In this document: positions 1 through 11,527 of the stretch, in pieces | Position numbering within the stretch: position 1 is the first letter of the stretch | How the letters are laid out: the number at the start of each line of letters is the position of its first letter | DNA from: Cryptomeria japonica | Taxonomy: Eukaryota; Streptophyta; Pinopsida; Cupressales; Cupressaceae | Length of the DNA: 60,000 bases | Reading direction: 5' to 3' | NCBI RefSeq assembly: GCF_030272615.1 | Contig: NC_081405.1 | Coordinates: forward strand, 310,885,235-310,945,234 | Position numbers and translations under genes: made by a program | Notes under the pieces: generated by a model | The model's input: only the letters and a program-made list of their open reading frames with translations | Database searches by the model: none | What the model was told of the DNA's origin: nothing

Positions 1-235
1 TCATGATGACGAATCAAGTCTACAAGTGCAAAGTCGAGGTGTCATCTCGGTCACTACTCCACCAACCGAAGAGGTCCAACATTAGCACGTCTAGATGCAA
101 TGAACTTGACTCGTATATGAAGGCACAAACTTCGAGGCACCTACCCCTGTTATCCATTGGTCGAATAATCCAGAGAGGACATGTGTCCAAATATTGCAAT
201 TATTTCATTGGCCAGAATTGAGTTTGTTGTAACAA

Positions 236-690
236 ACCCTAATTAGGGTTTCATTGTAAAATCTCGGCCATTGATCTCAAATTGATCTAAGCCATTGAAT
301 TGTATTGAGAGCATTATAAAAGGTCAAATTCTTCATTTGTAAAGGTTAATAGTTAATAGATAGTTTTAGAAGAATAGTAATAGTAATAGAAGAGTTATTA
401 GCTCAAGAATAGTTTAGTAGAAATTAGAAGTTAGAATAGATTAGGAGAAGAAGAAATTGTTGACCCTAATTAGGGTTTCATTGTAAAATCTCGGCCATTG
501 ATCTCAAATTGATCTAAGCCATTGAATCGTATTGAGAGCATTATAAAAAGCTCAAGTTCTTCATTTGTAAAGGTTAATAGTTAATAGATAGTTTTACAAG
601 TATAGCAATAGTAATAGAAGAGTTAATAGCTCAAGAATAGTTTAGTAGAAATTAGAAGTTAGAATAGATTAGGAGAAGAAGAAATTGTTG
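236..690. repeat. 227-bp tandem duplication containing a TATA box
   Basis: Two nearly identical copies lie head to tail at 236-462 and 463-690, starting ACCCTAATTAGGGTTTC and ending AGAAATTGTTG. They differ by a handful of substitutions. Each copy has a TATAAA (315-320 and 542-547) with exactly 227 bases between them, so a promoter-like segment is duplicated. Confidence 0.9.
315..547 (+). promoter_or_regulatory. Paired TATA boxes
   Basis: GCATTATAAAAGG at 311-323 and its duplicate GCATTATAAAAAG end the same 79-base lead-in of each tandem copy. Both are plausible plant TATA boxes; transcription would run rightwards into the AT-rich leader. No transcript evidence is available. Confidence 0.4.
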
Positions 691-3144
691 TTAAAGACTT
701 GTAAATGAGATATTCTTTTCATTGAAGTTATGGTGAAATGTATTATTTCAACAAGTCTCATGGTTTCTACTTCTCATTTGCTTTCACGTTGATTAGATTG
801 AATGGAGGAATTTGTTGAATGCATTTGTGTGGAATCCATTTAGTCCATACCACTAGCCTCTTGTTAATTCTAAGTGTGGCTTGCGTGGTCAACTGGAGTG
901 ATATGAGCTTAACTTCAAATTGTTATAAGTCCATTGCTTATGCATTAACTTGAATGGTGATCAATGTTTGATGATAATGATTTGAATATCTTTAAACTAT
1001 CCCTGAGAAGATTGCACTAGGCTTGTGTCAAATTGTTCAGTTTGATGGTGAGACCTTGCCCAGTAGAATTCCATCAAATCATTCACTCATTCTCTGGCAT
1101 TCTTAGGATTAGAATAGACTCCTTAAACCCTATGTCTTTTGCTCTTTCTTTATTCTCCAAGCAAGTAATTAAAATCTAAGTTCCAACGATACAAGCTTTC
1201 AACAATTCAACATAAGGCCCTTTGTGATTCCAGCATAATCACATCAAACCAACAAGCTTATCCACACGTCGTCACCTGACATACAAGAACCTTGGAGTTG
1301 TCTCAAGTGATCCTTAAGCAAATCTTCAGCATTTGAGTAACTTTGTTCAAAAGAGGATAAGATACTTTTGGGTATTTTATTTTGTGTTCGCATGTGCATG
1401 AAAAACACATCAACACAACTGTGATTTGGTTTGGTTTTGTATTTTCTGATTTTATAATTTTTTTGTATTTTTGCAAGGGTTTATCAAAAAAGCAATTGCA
1501 ACATTCATTCAAACCTTTCAAGAAATCCGAAAACTAAATAGGCTATGCAATTGGATTACCCAAACAATAAATATCACTACTTTCATTATTGAATTGATGA
1601 ATTCTCTACAAGCATATGCATATCACAAATAACAGAAAATCATTACTCCAATGTAAAGGCTGACTGAAAAAACAACTAAAAACCTGATTGGAATTCGCCA
1701 AATCTGCAACTACACCCTTTGCTGATGTTACCAATCCCTTCCTCCAGCTCTAGCACCTCCTTAATGATTTCCTTAAGATTTTTTGCAGCCTCTCCAACCC
1801 AAATCGCACCACTCCTAGGGTGCCGCCTTGCTGATGGCTGGAAAATACTGACCGTACTCCCTTAAATAAATGTGCAAACAATGATTTAACTTCTGAAAAT
1901 AACCTGCACTTATCCCTGAATTCCTCTGAATGAATGATGCACTGAAACCCTCTAAATCGACACCACGATATGCCCAAATAGAACTTCTGGATGAAGCTCT
2001 CAGATTGCCAACTTCAGTAGACATCTCACTACCTCAAATAGCTGCAACAATGAAGAAGTATTGTTCTCCAATGGCAGATGAAAGTTTGAAACCCTTTGTC
2101 TCGGCTCTCAAACAAATTCATAGAAAAAAGATGCACAATTATAATGAATCGAAATTCTCTTATTAAGCTTATATATTCTCCAAGAGAAGTTCGAACTTCT
2201 CCAAAAAGTTCCTTATTAACATTAAAATGTTATAACATTGCATTGGCATCATTAACGAAATAAACTTTGGGTTTTGTGCACATAAATAATTAATAAATTC
2301 GGCCCCCTCCTTATGATGACTTGACCCTTAAAATATAAAGTTAAGTTATAACTTTATATTAGCCTTATTTAATGATTTAATATTAATTTGGCCACATAAA
2401 CATTAATATCTCCCAAAATACTTAACATTTCGCTATGCCGTCTGAAACGGGAGTCCACCCTGGTTTTTTCCATGTGACCATGTACTCCTGCTAGAAATAG
2501 AAAGGGCCCTTCTCAAACATCCCAAGACTTACTATAAATGGTAAATATAGCAAATGAAGTCCAAATGATACCAAACGAAAGCCAAACCAAAGCATACTGA
2601 ACACCGGAGATGATACAAGCCTACCAGGATCAGCAGCCAAGGGCGTAAGGTCAAGAGGTGTCATAAATCCTGGGGCAAGGAATTCATTGAGGGTTTTCTC
2701 AGAAAGGGAGAGCAACTGGTGCATTTTCAGAATGGCTACAAGAGAGAAGGTCTTCCCTAGCCTTGGAACAAGGTAAGTTAGCACATAATCAAATACTTCA
2801 CTTTAGAAGGTTGTTTTTGGGTTATCCATAATTACCATTTTCCTCTGTTAGTGCATTTAAGGTTTGGAAAGTTAATAAGCTTTTCTTTCTACATTTTATT
2901 TTCTCTGGAAGACTCCATAATCAACGGGGACATTCCTCCCTACACCAAGGTTCAATATACTATCTTTAACAATTCAAACTGCACAGAACTCACCCCCATA
3001 CTCATTTTCAGTCCAACACTGAAACCAAGTGCCCAGTTGACGGTTCCCTCACTCTGCAGCCAAGAAAACCCTTAGAATTTGCAGTAGTCAGGAAATTGTT
3101 TCCTTGTCTAAGTCCCTTGGAAGAATTGCGGCTTCTAACCCCCA
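691..3144. other. No recognised gene; weak coding-like islands
   Basis: Nothing in this stretch could be assigned. Two short islands read as possible protein: minus strand about 1830-1690, with a charged helical segment (AKNLKEIIKEVLELEEG), and plus strand 1930-2166 (78 codons, no family recognised). A 97-codon minus-strand frame at 2784-2491 is hydrophobic and may be spurious. None has supporting splice or start context. Confidence 0.3.
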
Positions 3145-4138
3145 ATGGGTACCCAAAAAGGGAACCCCCATTTTAAGGAGGATAAAAAAGGTAAGGGCCA
3201 GGCTATAGAACTGAGAATTGTCTCCAAAGAAGCTCACATTAATCTAAAGAGGCTTCTGGCATCACAGTGAAAACTCAAAATAACTGGAAAAACAGGAAAA
3301 GAAAAAGGAAGACCCAAAAAGAGGAAAGTAATGGAGGAGGTTGGAGATGAGGAGGACATTCAAGATGAAAACAAGAAGAGAAGGTCAATGAGAATTGCAG
3401 CAGCTACTAGCCAAGAAAAAATCCTAAGAAAAGATAAGGCTATTAAAGATCTGGGAACTGGCACTCTAGAAGTGATTCTGAACTCAGCTGATGATAGTGA
3501 AGGTGAAGAATTGGACCCTACCTACAAAAGCCCTATGGACCTGTCCCCTGAAGACATCTCTGACTCCTACTATCAACCCACTGAGAAGGATGCTCAAGAA
3601 ATCAACTTGACTTCCATGGTCCTGGACTCCATCTTGCCCTCAAAAACGTCACAGAGCATCAAGGGTGTTGGCCCTGTTGGGCATAATGAAGAGAAGGGTG
3701 ATGATGACTTCTAGCAAGAGATGCAGGACCATGCAGAGGAGAAAATCAGTTGTTTGGATAACAAACTTTCTCAATTCGAGGACACCTTGGCTAGGTTGCT
3801 TTCTATTACTAAAAACCTCATGGATTTTTCTATGGCTTATTTGCAAGAGGATCTAAACAGGATGAAGGTGAAGCTGGAAGAGAAGAGACAAAGTGAAAAA
3901 GAAGCCAAAGAAGATTTGCAAGATTAAAGAAGCAACAAGGGAACTGCCCTAGATAAGTGGAATGAAAGATTTAACCTGGTGGTGGATGAGCGGAACGCTC
4001 TAACAAGCCTCCACAATTTGAAATATAACTGGTCTACTGCGCCTTTTGGTCCTCTTTTTTTGTTGGGCTTTATTTTGCTGTTTGTTTTGGTGCAGCAGTT
4101 TGTTATGTTATTTGAACTCTCTATTTTGATGTTATAAC
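3145..4138 (+). pseudogene. Broken ORF with PKKRKV nuclear signal and coiled coil
   Basis: One frame starts at ATG 3145 and can be followed to about 4138 through three in-frame stops (TGA near 3268, TAG 3712-3714, TAA 3925-3927). In order it shows a lysine-rich N-terminus, a classical monopartite nuclear-localisation motif PKKRKV just before 3331, an acidic and basic segment (KKRRSMRIAAATS), a predicted coiled coil (about 3720-3920) and a hydrophobic C-terminal run (about 4040-4130). The family is not recognised. The downstream TATATAATCAGAAAAAA tail resembles a retroposon 3' end, so a LINE-associated or retroposed origin is possible. The reading frame is evident; function is unknown. Confidence 0.5.
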
Positions 4139-5442
4139 TTTGAGTGTAGGACCATTTTCCCACCTTATATAATCAGAAAAAACGTCATTTTTTCCTTTTT
4201 TTTTAAATATTCTGACATTTTTTAGTTTCCCAAATTTTTCGTGATTAAATTTCAAGTATTGAATTCCATTTATCCTAATTATTATAAGTAATGCTACTAT
4301 AAACAAAATAGATTTATGTGTTCTTTAAATTCATTCTTTATGTGTCTCATAAATTCTTTAAGTTTACTTTGTATATTTATGCAATTTTTTATTTAACAAA
4401 TTTTTTGCAAGTCCAAGTCCTAGTCCAATTTTTGGCCATCTGAGTTCTAGCTTTGAAACATCTGTTACTTGATGCAAGTATTGGCAATGATGCCTAATAT
4501 TACGCAAAACGGTACATATGACTACTATGAATCTCCTCTTCACCCCTCTCACCATCAGGAGATGCACTAACTGCTTGGAGAACTCAAGATCACAATAGGT
4601 CATTAAGAATCAATCCTCATGAGAGATGGGTTAATAAGTATGAAAGAAGAGCCATTCGAGCAATGACAATGTGCTCGTGAGAAATCTGTCAATGAGAAAA
4701 TGACTCATGTACTGAATAGTTCTCGCAGTGGCCCTAAAAAATGGTTCTTGATAGCATTGGACAGGCGAAACTCTAATTGCATAAAGAACCTATATTGCAA
4801 TTTACATTAAATCCAGCCAAAGAGAGGATTGCTAGAAAGGCTATCGTAAACATACATGCAAATGGATTGGCGCATGAAAAATCGAACAACTCGTCTGCAG
4901 AACAGCCCATCAGAACTTTAGCGGGCTTATCAAAACAAATCACGATCATCACTCTCTTGTCAGTTGCAACTGACAGCTGTCAATACAAAAAACCTTCAAA
5001 TTTCAGAGCTAGAAAAGCAAAAAGAAAAGGTTTTTGCATACAGATCCTGGCCCAAATATATGATGAATAGTGATAAAACTTAAAAAGTAAAATATAGCCT
5101 TCCCTACCTCCGTGTAGATAATATAAACCACTTTAAATCTAATCTTAAAAAATGTATCATAAAGAGAGAGAGAAAAATCAACAAACAAAAACAAATGATT
5201 GTAAAGTGTGCAATACATACAAGTAACTTGTATACTCGTTTGGAAGCAGGGGTTCTTTGATTGAAAGAGCATCTGCTGCAATGCTGAAATTCAGAAAACC
5301 CGTTGCTCTTATCAGGTAGAATACCCTCGCAGTTGCTACAAACCCTGTAGCTGCATATATAAAACTATACACTGAAAATTTCTTTATAATTCAGGCATTC
5401 TGAAATGGCTCATAATTGAAAACGTAATAAAGAAAACAGTAT
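4139..5442. other. No recognised gene
   Basis: AT-rich DNA without a supported gene. A plus-strand open frame of 97 codons at 4777-5070 has no recognisable domain and no second exon, and a minus-strand hydrophobic frame around 5372-5178 looks accidental. No LTR ends, tRNA-like or repeat structure was seen. Confidence 0.3.
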
Positions 5443-5634
5443 ATGAAACGAATGGACTCAATTACCCAATTTGAAAAAAGTGATGCTATGTACCAGAAAT
5501 TTGAAAAAAGTGATGCTATGTACCAGAAATTTGAAGAATCCATGGCCACAATGGAGCAGAAGGGAAGAGTCAGGTCTCTCTTTGCCATAGCCAAATGTTA
5601 TGGAGGGAACAAAACAGAGAAGACTTATGTTTAA
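5443..5634 (+). CDS. Short ORF with a 10-residue tandem repeat
   Basis: A 63-codon frame from ATG 5443 to TAA 5634. A perfect 30-base unit (5470-5499 and 5500-5529) encodes FEKSDAMYQK twice, followed by a diverged third unit beginning FEESMATMEQK. The rest is basic (GRVRSLFAIAKCYGG). The repeated unit keeps the reading frame and is amphipathic, consistent with a coiled coil. It may be the last exon of a longer gene or a TE fragment; no domain is recognised. Confidence 0.35.
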   Translation: MKRMDSITQFEKSDAMYQKFEKSDAMYQKFEESMATMEQKGRVRSLFAIAKCYGGNKTEKTYV

Positions 5635-7158
5635 ATTTCATTTCAAGAATAATTTATGTTGTATTGCTATTTTTAAAAACATTGGGTTCTGATAAAGTGG
5701 AAGTTTTATCCGGTTTCTGATGATGGTGGGCAATGAGAGGATGGCCTTTTAGCCTAAAGTTGAACTTCCTGAAAAAAGAATGGCAAGCCATCAAACACAT
5801 GAAGTTGTTGAGTGTCCTGTAGCTGGTCCACTGCTTGTTGGCTAGTCTTTCCTTTTTTATTGTTTTGCATTGTTGTTTCTACTATTTTAGTGTGTTACTT
5901 TCCCTAGTCTTACCTTTGGTGAGACTCATTTCTTTTGTCTCGATGCTTGATGCTTGTTTTGGTATGTGTATCAAAACCCTTCATGACATATGAATTGTCA
6001 TAGTAGTATTTTTTTTTAAATTAGGGTTTTTATAATTGTCTAAAGGTTTGTAAATGCCCTTCACCTTAAACCCTAAATTCGTGTATGGTTATGTTATTTT
6101 ATGTTATATTTTGTGTTGATTTGAGCGATCAATACCTCCAATTTAAGTTAGTCGTGAAGGCCCTTTGATCATGTGTTAAACGATCCCTTCTCTCTGAATA
6201 TTCTAGTGATCCCAGTTAAGATGTATATTTTGCATAGCTTAAGCATTTGTTATCAGGCTAAAGAATTATGGTCCCCACCCTTGCTTACATGGCATATTTT
6301 GATGCATCACTCCTAATTATTCTATCATGACTTCTTTCTTGAAGAGAGTTTCCATCTAGTGAAACAGTGATATGGTTCTTTGTCTACCATATCACCTGAC
6401 ATGTCAACCTCCATTGCCTTGTTGTTGTCATATTGCAGCTAGCCCTTTTATTGCAAAAGTAATCCTTTGTTCTTTCCCAAATATGTGAAACCTATATATG
6501 CTGATATGGCACTTCCTTCACTAACATTCTTCCTTGTCGTAACTAATGCTTCTATTGTAGGTTCCTTTTGTGAGCCTATCTAGGGAGTTGCAAAAGGCTA
6601 ATGTGATGCCTTGATCTTGTTGGCATCCAGTTGACGATTGTTCATTAGTATCATGGATGGATACGTCATTGTGGTTCAAGGATTCCTTTTCCTCTTGAGC
6701 CTACGATACTATAATGTGCTTGTAACTAGGAATTTGGGAAAACATCAAAGCAATAAACATTAGCTAACAACAAAGCTAAATTGCAATGAAAAATGTCCTA
6801 ATACACTCAATAGACCTATGAAGACAAGATAATCAAACCAAATGCAAACCATTACAAACGCGGATGTCTCCTCCATAATTCTCCATTGGCTTTTTTCTCC
6901 TTCAAATGGGACTTGTGTGGAAATCACCTACAAGATTGCAAGTGTGATGGAAGCAAGATTGCAAAGTGAAAACAACAACGTAAGGATACTCGAAAATGTG
7001 GTTGAAAATCAATGATGAGAGAGACCAATTTATAAACAAATTGATGAGAGGATGAAATTAACATGAAAGAGGATGAGAAAAGCAATTTCATTTGAAATTG
7101 GCACAATGATTTGAAAAGGGAAGGGTTATGACACCTTCTATGTCATGACTATGACGAA
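5635..7158. other. No gene; probable old LTR fragment at right end
   Basis: No coding signal. From about 6720 the sequence resembles the AT-rich LTRs at 38589-39665 and 28824-30081 in general make-up, including a minus-strand TATA-like TTTATAAATTGG (about 7028-7039). This stretch was the insertion target of Copia-1, and its continuation is at 26140. Family not determined. Confidence 0.3.
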
Positions 7159-7163
7159 TTTCC

Positions 7164-8684
7164 TGTTGGCATAACTAATGGTGTTGGCACAATCGGTTCA
7201 TCAGTTAGTATTGTCATTGATGACCAACACTTACCAGTGAATAAGGCCAATCTCATAGGCAAGAAGATGTGGTAAACCTCAATGGTTTACTCATGGCTGC
7301 AAACAGTATGGAGGATTCAATGCTTCCCAAATATGCATCATTGACACACTTAAGCAGTGTGTTGTTAGAAGGCTAATCGGTTGAAGGGAAAACAGAGTAT
7401 TCGACCGGTCAGTCAAGCACCCGATAGATATTGAGATTAGTTTCTTCAAACTAGCAGATGAAATGATGATGTGGTCACAAGAGGTGACTCAGATTGCAGT
7501 TTAGTAGTCTTGTGCACAACTGGAACACTCTGGAAAGACAGGTGATCAGTCTAATTGATGATCAGTGATCGGTGGCAAAAGGTGAAGAGTTACACCGGTG
7601 AACCGGTGATACAGGTTGAAGGATGATATTCTTCGGGAATCTCGGAGCAGTGATCGATAAGCTGGATGCGATGATCAAAGGTGAGTCAGTCATGGCGAGA
7701 TATTATTAAACAAACGGATAGTGAAATTTACTACAGTCAACAATCAATTAAGGTGATATTTGTGTGGATTTTCCGGTTCGCAATTAAAAAAGAACAGAAT
7801 ACGACCCAAAGGTTGGTGAAATTATGAGTTGCAGAGGTAGTTAAGGATAAGCCATTGGCAAAATTGATGGAGAGAGCACAGAGATAGTGCAGGAAGATTT
7901 GGAAAGTTTTGATTTTCAAATCTACTAAGTTTTGTATAAAGGTTTCTAGCGAAAACCAAAAAGTTTGATTGTAAAAATTGCAAAGTGCAATTCTAAGGAA
8001 AGGCAATCCAACAAGATGAGAAGAGGGCAGAACTACTAAGTGAATAACAGAGTGGTGAAGAGAGTGTGCAGAGCTCATATAGTGTGAAGAGCAAGTGTGA
8101 TGCAGAACATCGGTAGAGTGCAGAGCAAGTGTAACCAAAGGTTAAACCAAAGAGCTTCATTTGGATCTGATTAAGCTAAGAGTAGCTATTACAACATATC
8201 ATTCTCTCTGTTGTTTTCTAATAACTACAACAACAAAATCCCTTAACCAGGTGGACTTTAACAGGTCCCTTTGTAAAATCCCTTAACCGGGTGACATCTT
8301 AAATTATGATCCTAAGTCCTTTAACAAGACAACCTCTAATAGGGTAAAGGTTCTAACAGGCCTTAAAGAAAATCCCTTAACCGGGTGGTACCTAACAGTG
8401 TCTTTGTAATCTCCTAACAGGGATGGCTCCTCACCAGGTGTACTCCAAAAGAGTGCAGATTTTTGTGAGTTTCTACTCGCACCCTGGTTTTCTCCCATTT
8501 GGGTTTCCACGTGATAAATCTTGATAGTCTTGTGTGTTAAATTTTTGTGTGCATGTTTCTCATCAATACTGTTTATTCTGATAAATGTTAAGTTTGATTA
8601 AGAAGTTTTGATTAAGGTTAAATTTGTAATAATCGGTATAGTGTTGATTCACCCCTCCCCTCTTAGCACTGATTGGGACTAACA
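7164..8684 (+). repeat. Copia-1 5' LTR
   Basis: 1521 bases from TGTTGGC to ACTAACA, matching 24652-26139 over its whole length with roughly 8-10 percent difference by eye. It contains an array of CCCTTAACCGGG-like short inverted units (about 8238-8430) and the box GGGTTTCCACGTG (about 8500) that recurs in the other Copia LTRs here. Confidence 0.95.
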
Positions 8685-8686
8685 AT

Positions 8687-8699
8687 TGGTAACAGAGCC
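8687..8699 (+). other. Copia-1 primer binding site
   Basis: TGGTAACAGAGCC begins two bases after the 5' LTR and differs slightly from TGGTATCAGAGC, the usual plant Copia site complementary to initiator methionine tRNA. Confidence 0.85.
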
Positions 8700-8746
8700 T
8701 TGGTCCTTAGATTTAGAAGAGATTAACAATTAAGAAAATATCCAAG

Positions 8747-9784
8747 ATGATGTGAAAGGAGGGCCCCAAGTTCTCTAAGGAGAATTACATATTATGGTGT
8801 GGTAGAATGAAGCTCTACCTAAGAACTCTAGGATATCATTATTGGAATCATGTAATCATAGAGTACAATGAACCTAAAAGGGTTCTCACTGCAGATCAGA
8901 TCAAAAGAAAACGAAGATAACATTTCAACTATGGATATGATTGCTAGTACTCTATCTGATAACAAGTATGTTGAGGTTCAAGATCTGAAAATAGCCTATG
9001 AGATGTGGAATAAGCTGAAGATTGTCTATGGAAGAGATCCTCATGTACAAAAGGCTAAGGTGGACAGTTTGAGAGGCAAATTTGATGAGATGAGGATGCA
9101 AGAAGGAGAAAAAATTGAACAGTACAATAGAAGAATAAAGGATGTGGTAATTTCCATCAGAAGTGTTGGAGGAAAACTTGAAGAAGATGATGTGGTTAGA
9201 AAAATCTTGAGAACCTTGCTATCACAATATGCCATAAGGGTTTCTGCAATTCAAGAACTCGGATCCTTGGGAACAGTCAATGTTACACTTGACTCCCTGA
9301 TCGGTAAGCTAAATGTCTTTGAATTGAGCAACTATGATAACAGTATGCCTAAGATTGATGTTGCCTTGAATTCTTCCATGACACTTGCACCAACAATAAG
9401 AAGAAAAGAAACCGGAAGTAGTTCCACTGCAAGAACCGGTCATTCTCATGAACATGACAACTTGTTATCTGAAGAACATGAACAAGATGAGCTTGAGGTC
9501 CTAATAGCAAGAAGGCTACCAAGAGGAAAAGGGAAGTATGGAGGTAAACTACCCCTGAAGTGTTTCTTGTGCAATAAAATAGGTCATATTACATCCAGAT
9601 GTCCTGACAATGATAGAAAGGATAACTTTAGAAGATACAAAGAGAAGAGCAAGGAGTGCTATCTTGCAGAAGGAGTTACCAATGAAGAATCAGAAGGATC
9701 TAATGGAGAAGGGATTGCATTTGTAGTGGTAAAGGAAGATAGCACAGAGGAAAGTGATATGGCATTGATTTCAAGTTCAAACCG
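8747..9784 (+). pseudogene. Copia-1 gag (first part, interrupted)
   Basis: Capsid/nucleocapsid protein of a Copia element. The start is ATG ATG at 8747, by comparison with the Copia-2 gag; the third codon is TGA, and a frameshift lies near 8903-8915. The UBN2-type gag helices follow (motifs such as LRGKFDEMRMQEGE). A CX2CX4HX4C zinc knuckle, CFLCNKIGHITSRC, is at 9561-9602. The acidic spacer after it leads into the protease, but the frame is cut at 9784 by Gypsy-1 and resumes at 21271 with the protease motif. Confidence 0.9.
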
Positions 9785-10094
9785 TGTTTCGCCTTTGGAA
9801 ACTTTTTCAGAGACATAAGAAGTAAATGCGCAGTACAGAATAATAGATGCTAGTATGCCATAAGATAAGTGTTATAACTCCAAAGAACAAGTATATTTTC
9901 CTTCATATAGTCTCCAATTACAATGATCATTTCCCGAGGGAACAAGATACAATATATAATACCCGAGGGGGTGCAACCAACCGTCGCCTCCAACTGCCCT
10001 TCGGGTGAACTAACTAACTCCCATAACACACAATTACCGATGATGACACAAGATAATGACAACACAATAACATAAGTGATCATTCCCGACTACA
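9785..10094 (-). repeat. Gypsy-1 3' LTR
   Basis: 310 bases, same length as and about 95 percent identical by eye to 20961-21270. On the plus strand it begins TGTTTCGCCTTTGG and ends CGACTACA. Confidence 0.95.
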
Positions 10095-10112
10095 TCATCC
10101 CCCCCAAAAAAG
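10095..10112 (-). other. Gypsy-1 polypurine tract
   Basis: On the minus strand CTTCTTTTTTGGGGGGGATGA directly precedes the TGTAGTCGGG start of the 3' LTR; the G-run is the likely primer for plus-strand DNA synthesis and fixes the element orientation. Confidence 0.7.
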
Positions 10113-10174
10113 AAGTCGTCTCCTGACAACTCAAAACAAAATAGGGATGACATACATGACTATCAAAGACAGAA

Positions 10175-10822
10175 TCAAGGAACAGAAGAAGAAGGTGGCT
10201 GAGAAGGCGTCCCTGAGTCAGCAATAGGTGGCGGGGCTGAGGAAGATGCTGATGCCAGCTGTGCTCGTAGGTCGTACACCTGTTGTGTCCATATCCTCAA
10301 GTCCCGCTTTGTAATCTTCCTGTTCTCTATGGCAAGATTAACCATCATGGCAGCCTCCAGTACCTTCTTCTCCTTCCCATCCATGGTCTCTCTAGCTTGT
10401 ACCAAGCTCGTCCTCAGGGTCATTTTCTCCATTCTGGAGGCCTCCAACTTTGCTACTAACCGGTCTCTCTTAGTAGTGAACTGAGCCCTTTTGGCTTCTA
10501 ACCGAGCCCTCTCAGCGTCCAAGTCTTTTTGCAACTCCGCAACTCTGGTGGTTAGCTCCTCCCGAGCTCTCTCCACGACCACCCAGGCAATCTCATGCCT
10601 TGCAGAAATATGCTCCATATGACGAAGAGTGTAATACTCCTCCCTAAAAGCCTTCTCAATCTGCCTCCCGAGAGACTCGACCCTACTTTCCACTATTGGC
10701 TCCCTCACTGCCCATCCGTTCAGCATCTCCGTTGTCTCAGTCTCTGGCCATCCCCCTCTCTCAAAGCAGGCAGCAAATGTCTGAGGACACCCCTCCCGTA
10801 CAAACCTGAGCATCCGCTCCAA
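10175..10822 (-). CDS. Gypsy-1 extra ORF, coiled-coil C-terminal part
   Basis: A 215-codon frame on the element's coding strand, about 80 bases from the 3' LTR. It is rich in Glu, Arg, Leu and Ala; a long coiled coil runs over about residues 70-150 (LQKDLDAERARLEAKRAQF) and a Ser/Pro/Ala-rich tail ends SQPPSSSVP. The frame just upstream (11119-10853) has the same charged character and is probably the same protein before mutation. No enzymatic motif is seen. Position between pol and the 3' LTR matches the extra ORFs described for Athila/Tat elements. A structural or packaging role would be a guess. Confidence 0.6.
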   Translation of the reverse strand: MERMLRFVREGCPQTFAACFERGGWPETETTEMLNGWAVREPIVESRVESLGRQIEKAFREEYYTLRHMEHISARHEIAWVVVERAREELTTRVAELQKDLDAERARLEAKRAQFTTKRDRLVAKLEASRMEKMTLRTSLVQARETMDGKEKKVLEAAMMVNLAIENRKITKRDLRIWTQQVYDLRAQLASASSSAPPPIADSGTPSQPPSSSVP

Positions 10823-10852
10823 CTCCTGGGTGGTGCTATCTAAGGCCTCTGC

Positions 10853-11527
10853 CTATAGGGATGTTATGACCTCCCACCCTCTACGTACCTCATCCTGCAG
10901 ATAAATGTGCACCATCTCCTGGAAGTATGTTTGTCCTCGACCAACCACATCCTGAAGGTAAGCCTCCACATCTACCCTACCTGGGTGCCTTCTCTCTGTG
11001 TGAACCTCCACTCTGTCTGACGGGACCTTTATCTTATGTTCAAGTGCCAACTCCCTCCTCTGCACTTCTGTCGAATGTGCCATATCTCCAGGGGGACCGT
11101 GGCTGTCTATGTCAACCACTTCTACATCCTCCCAAGGGTCCCTGCTCCCAGAAGCCGCCTATGGGGGAGAAATGGTAGTAGCCAGCCTATGCGACATAGG
11201 TGTTATCTCCATCTCCCTCAGCCAACATTCCTCTTCGCCCATAGTACCTGTCTGATCCTTCCCTAATTCTTGCGCCTCTACAGTGGGTACAGACTCCCCC
11301 ACACCCTCGGATGGTACTGCTTCTCTCATGTCCTTTGTTGCCACTACTAGCGGCACCATGTGAACTAGTGGCCTTTGTTGGCTGAAGGCAGGGATAGATG
11401 CAACCGTCACCGTCAGCGGACTCAAGTGTGTTGAGGCTATCAGCATGGGTGTAGCAAACAAGACTGGTGTGGATGCTCGTATGGTCTCTGCTAGGCTCTC
11501 CTCGCTATCTCCCTCTAAATCACTCAA
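10853..11527 (-). pseudogene. Gypsy-1 extra ORF, middle part
   Basis: Two frames, 11527-11159 and 11119-10853, link the globular part (12525-11524) to the coiled coil (10822-10175). The first is acidic then Thr/Val/Pro-rich and looks disordered; the second is charged and helical (EVQRRELALEHKIKVPSDRV). The first overlaps the upstream frame by four bases. A single protein of about 780 residues broken by a few mutations is the simplest reading. Confidence 0.5.

Larger units (their letters stand above)
1..1300. other. LTR-like noncoding remnant
   Basis: No convincing protein is encoded here. The stretch has two TATA boxes in a tandem duplication (236-690), then about 600 bases of AT-rich leader-like sequence. 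Its look (TATA box, long untranslated stretch, no splice-like or coding signal) resembles an LTR plus leader of a Ty3/Gypsy element, but neither end with a target duplication nor a primer binding site was found, so the assignment is an inference. Confidence 0.35.

Noticed and set aside
8868-8905. ATG at 8868 as the true start of Copia-1 gag
   Set aside because: The codons after 8868 are out of frame with the N-terminal gag homologous to Copia-2; the real start is at 8747 with a frameshift near 8910.
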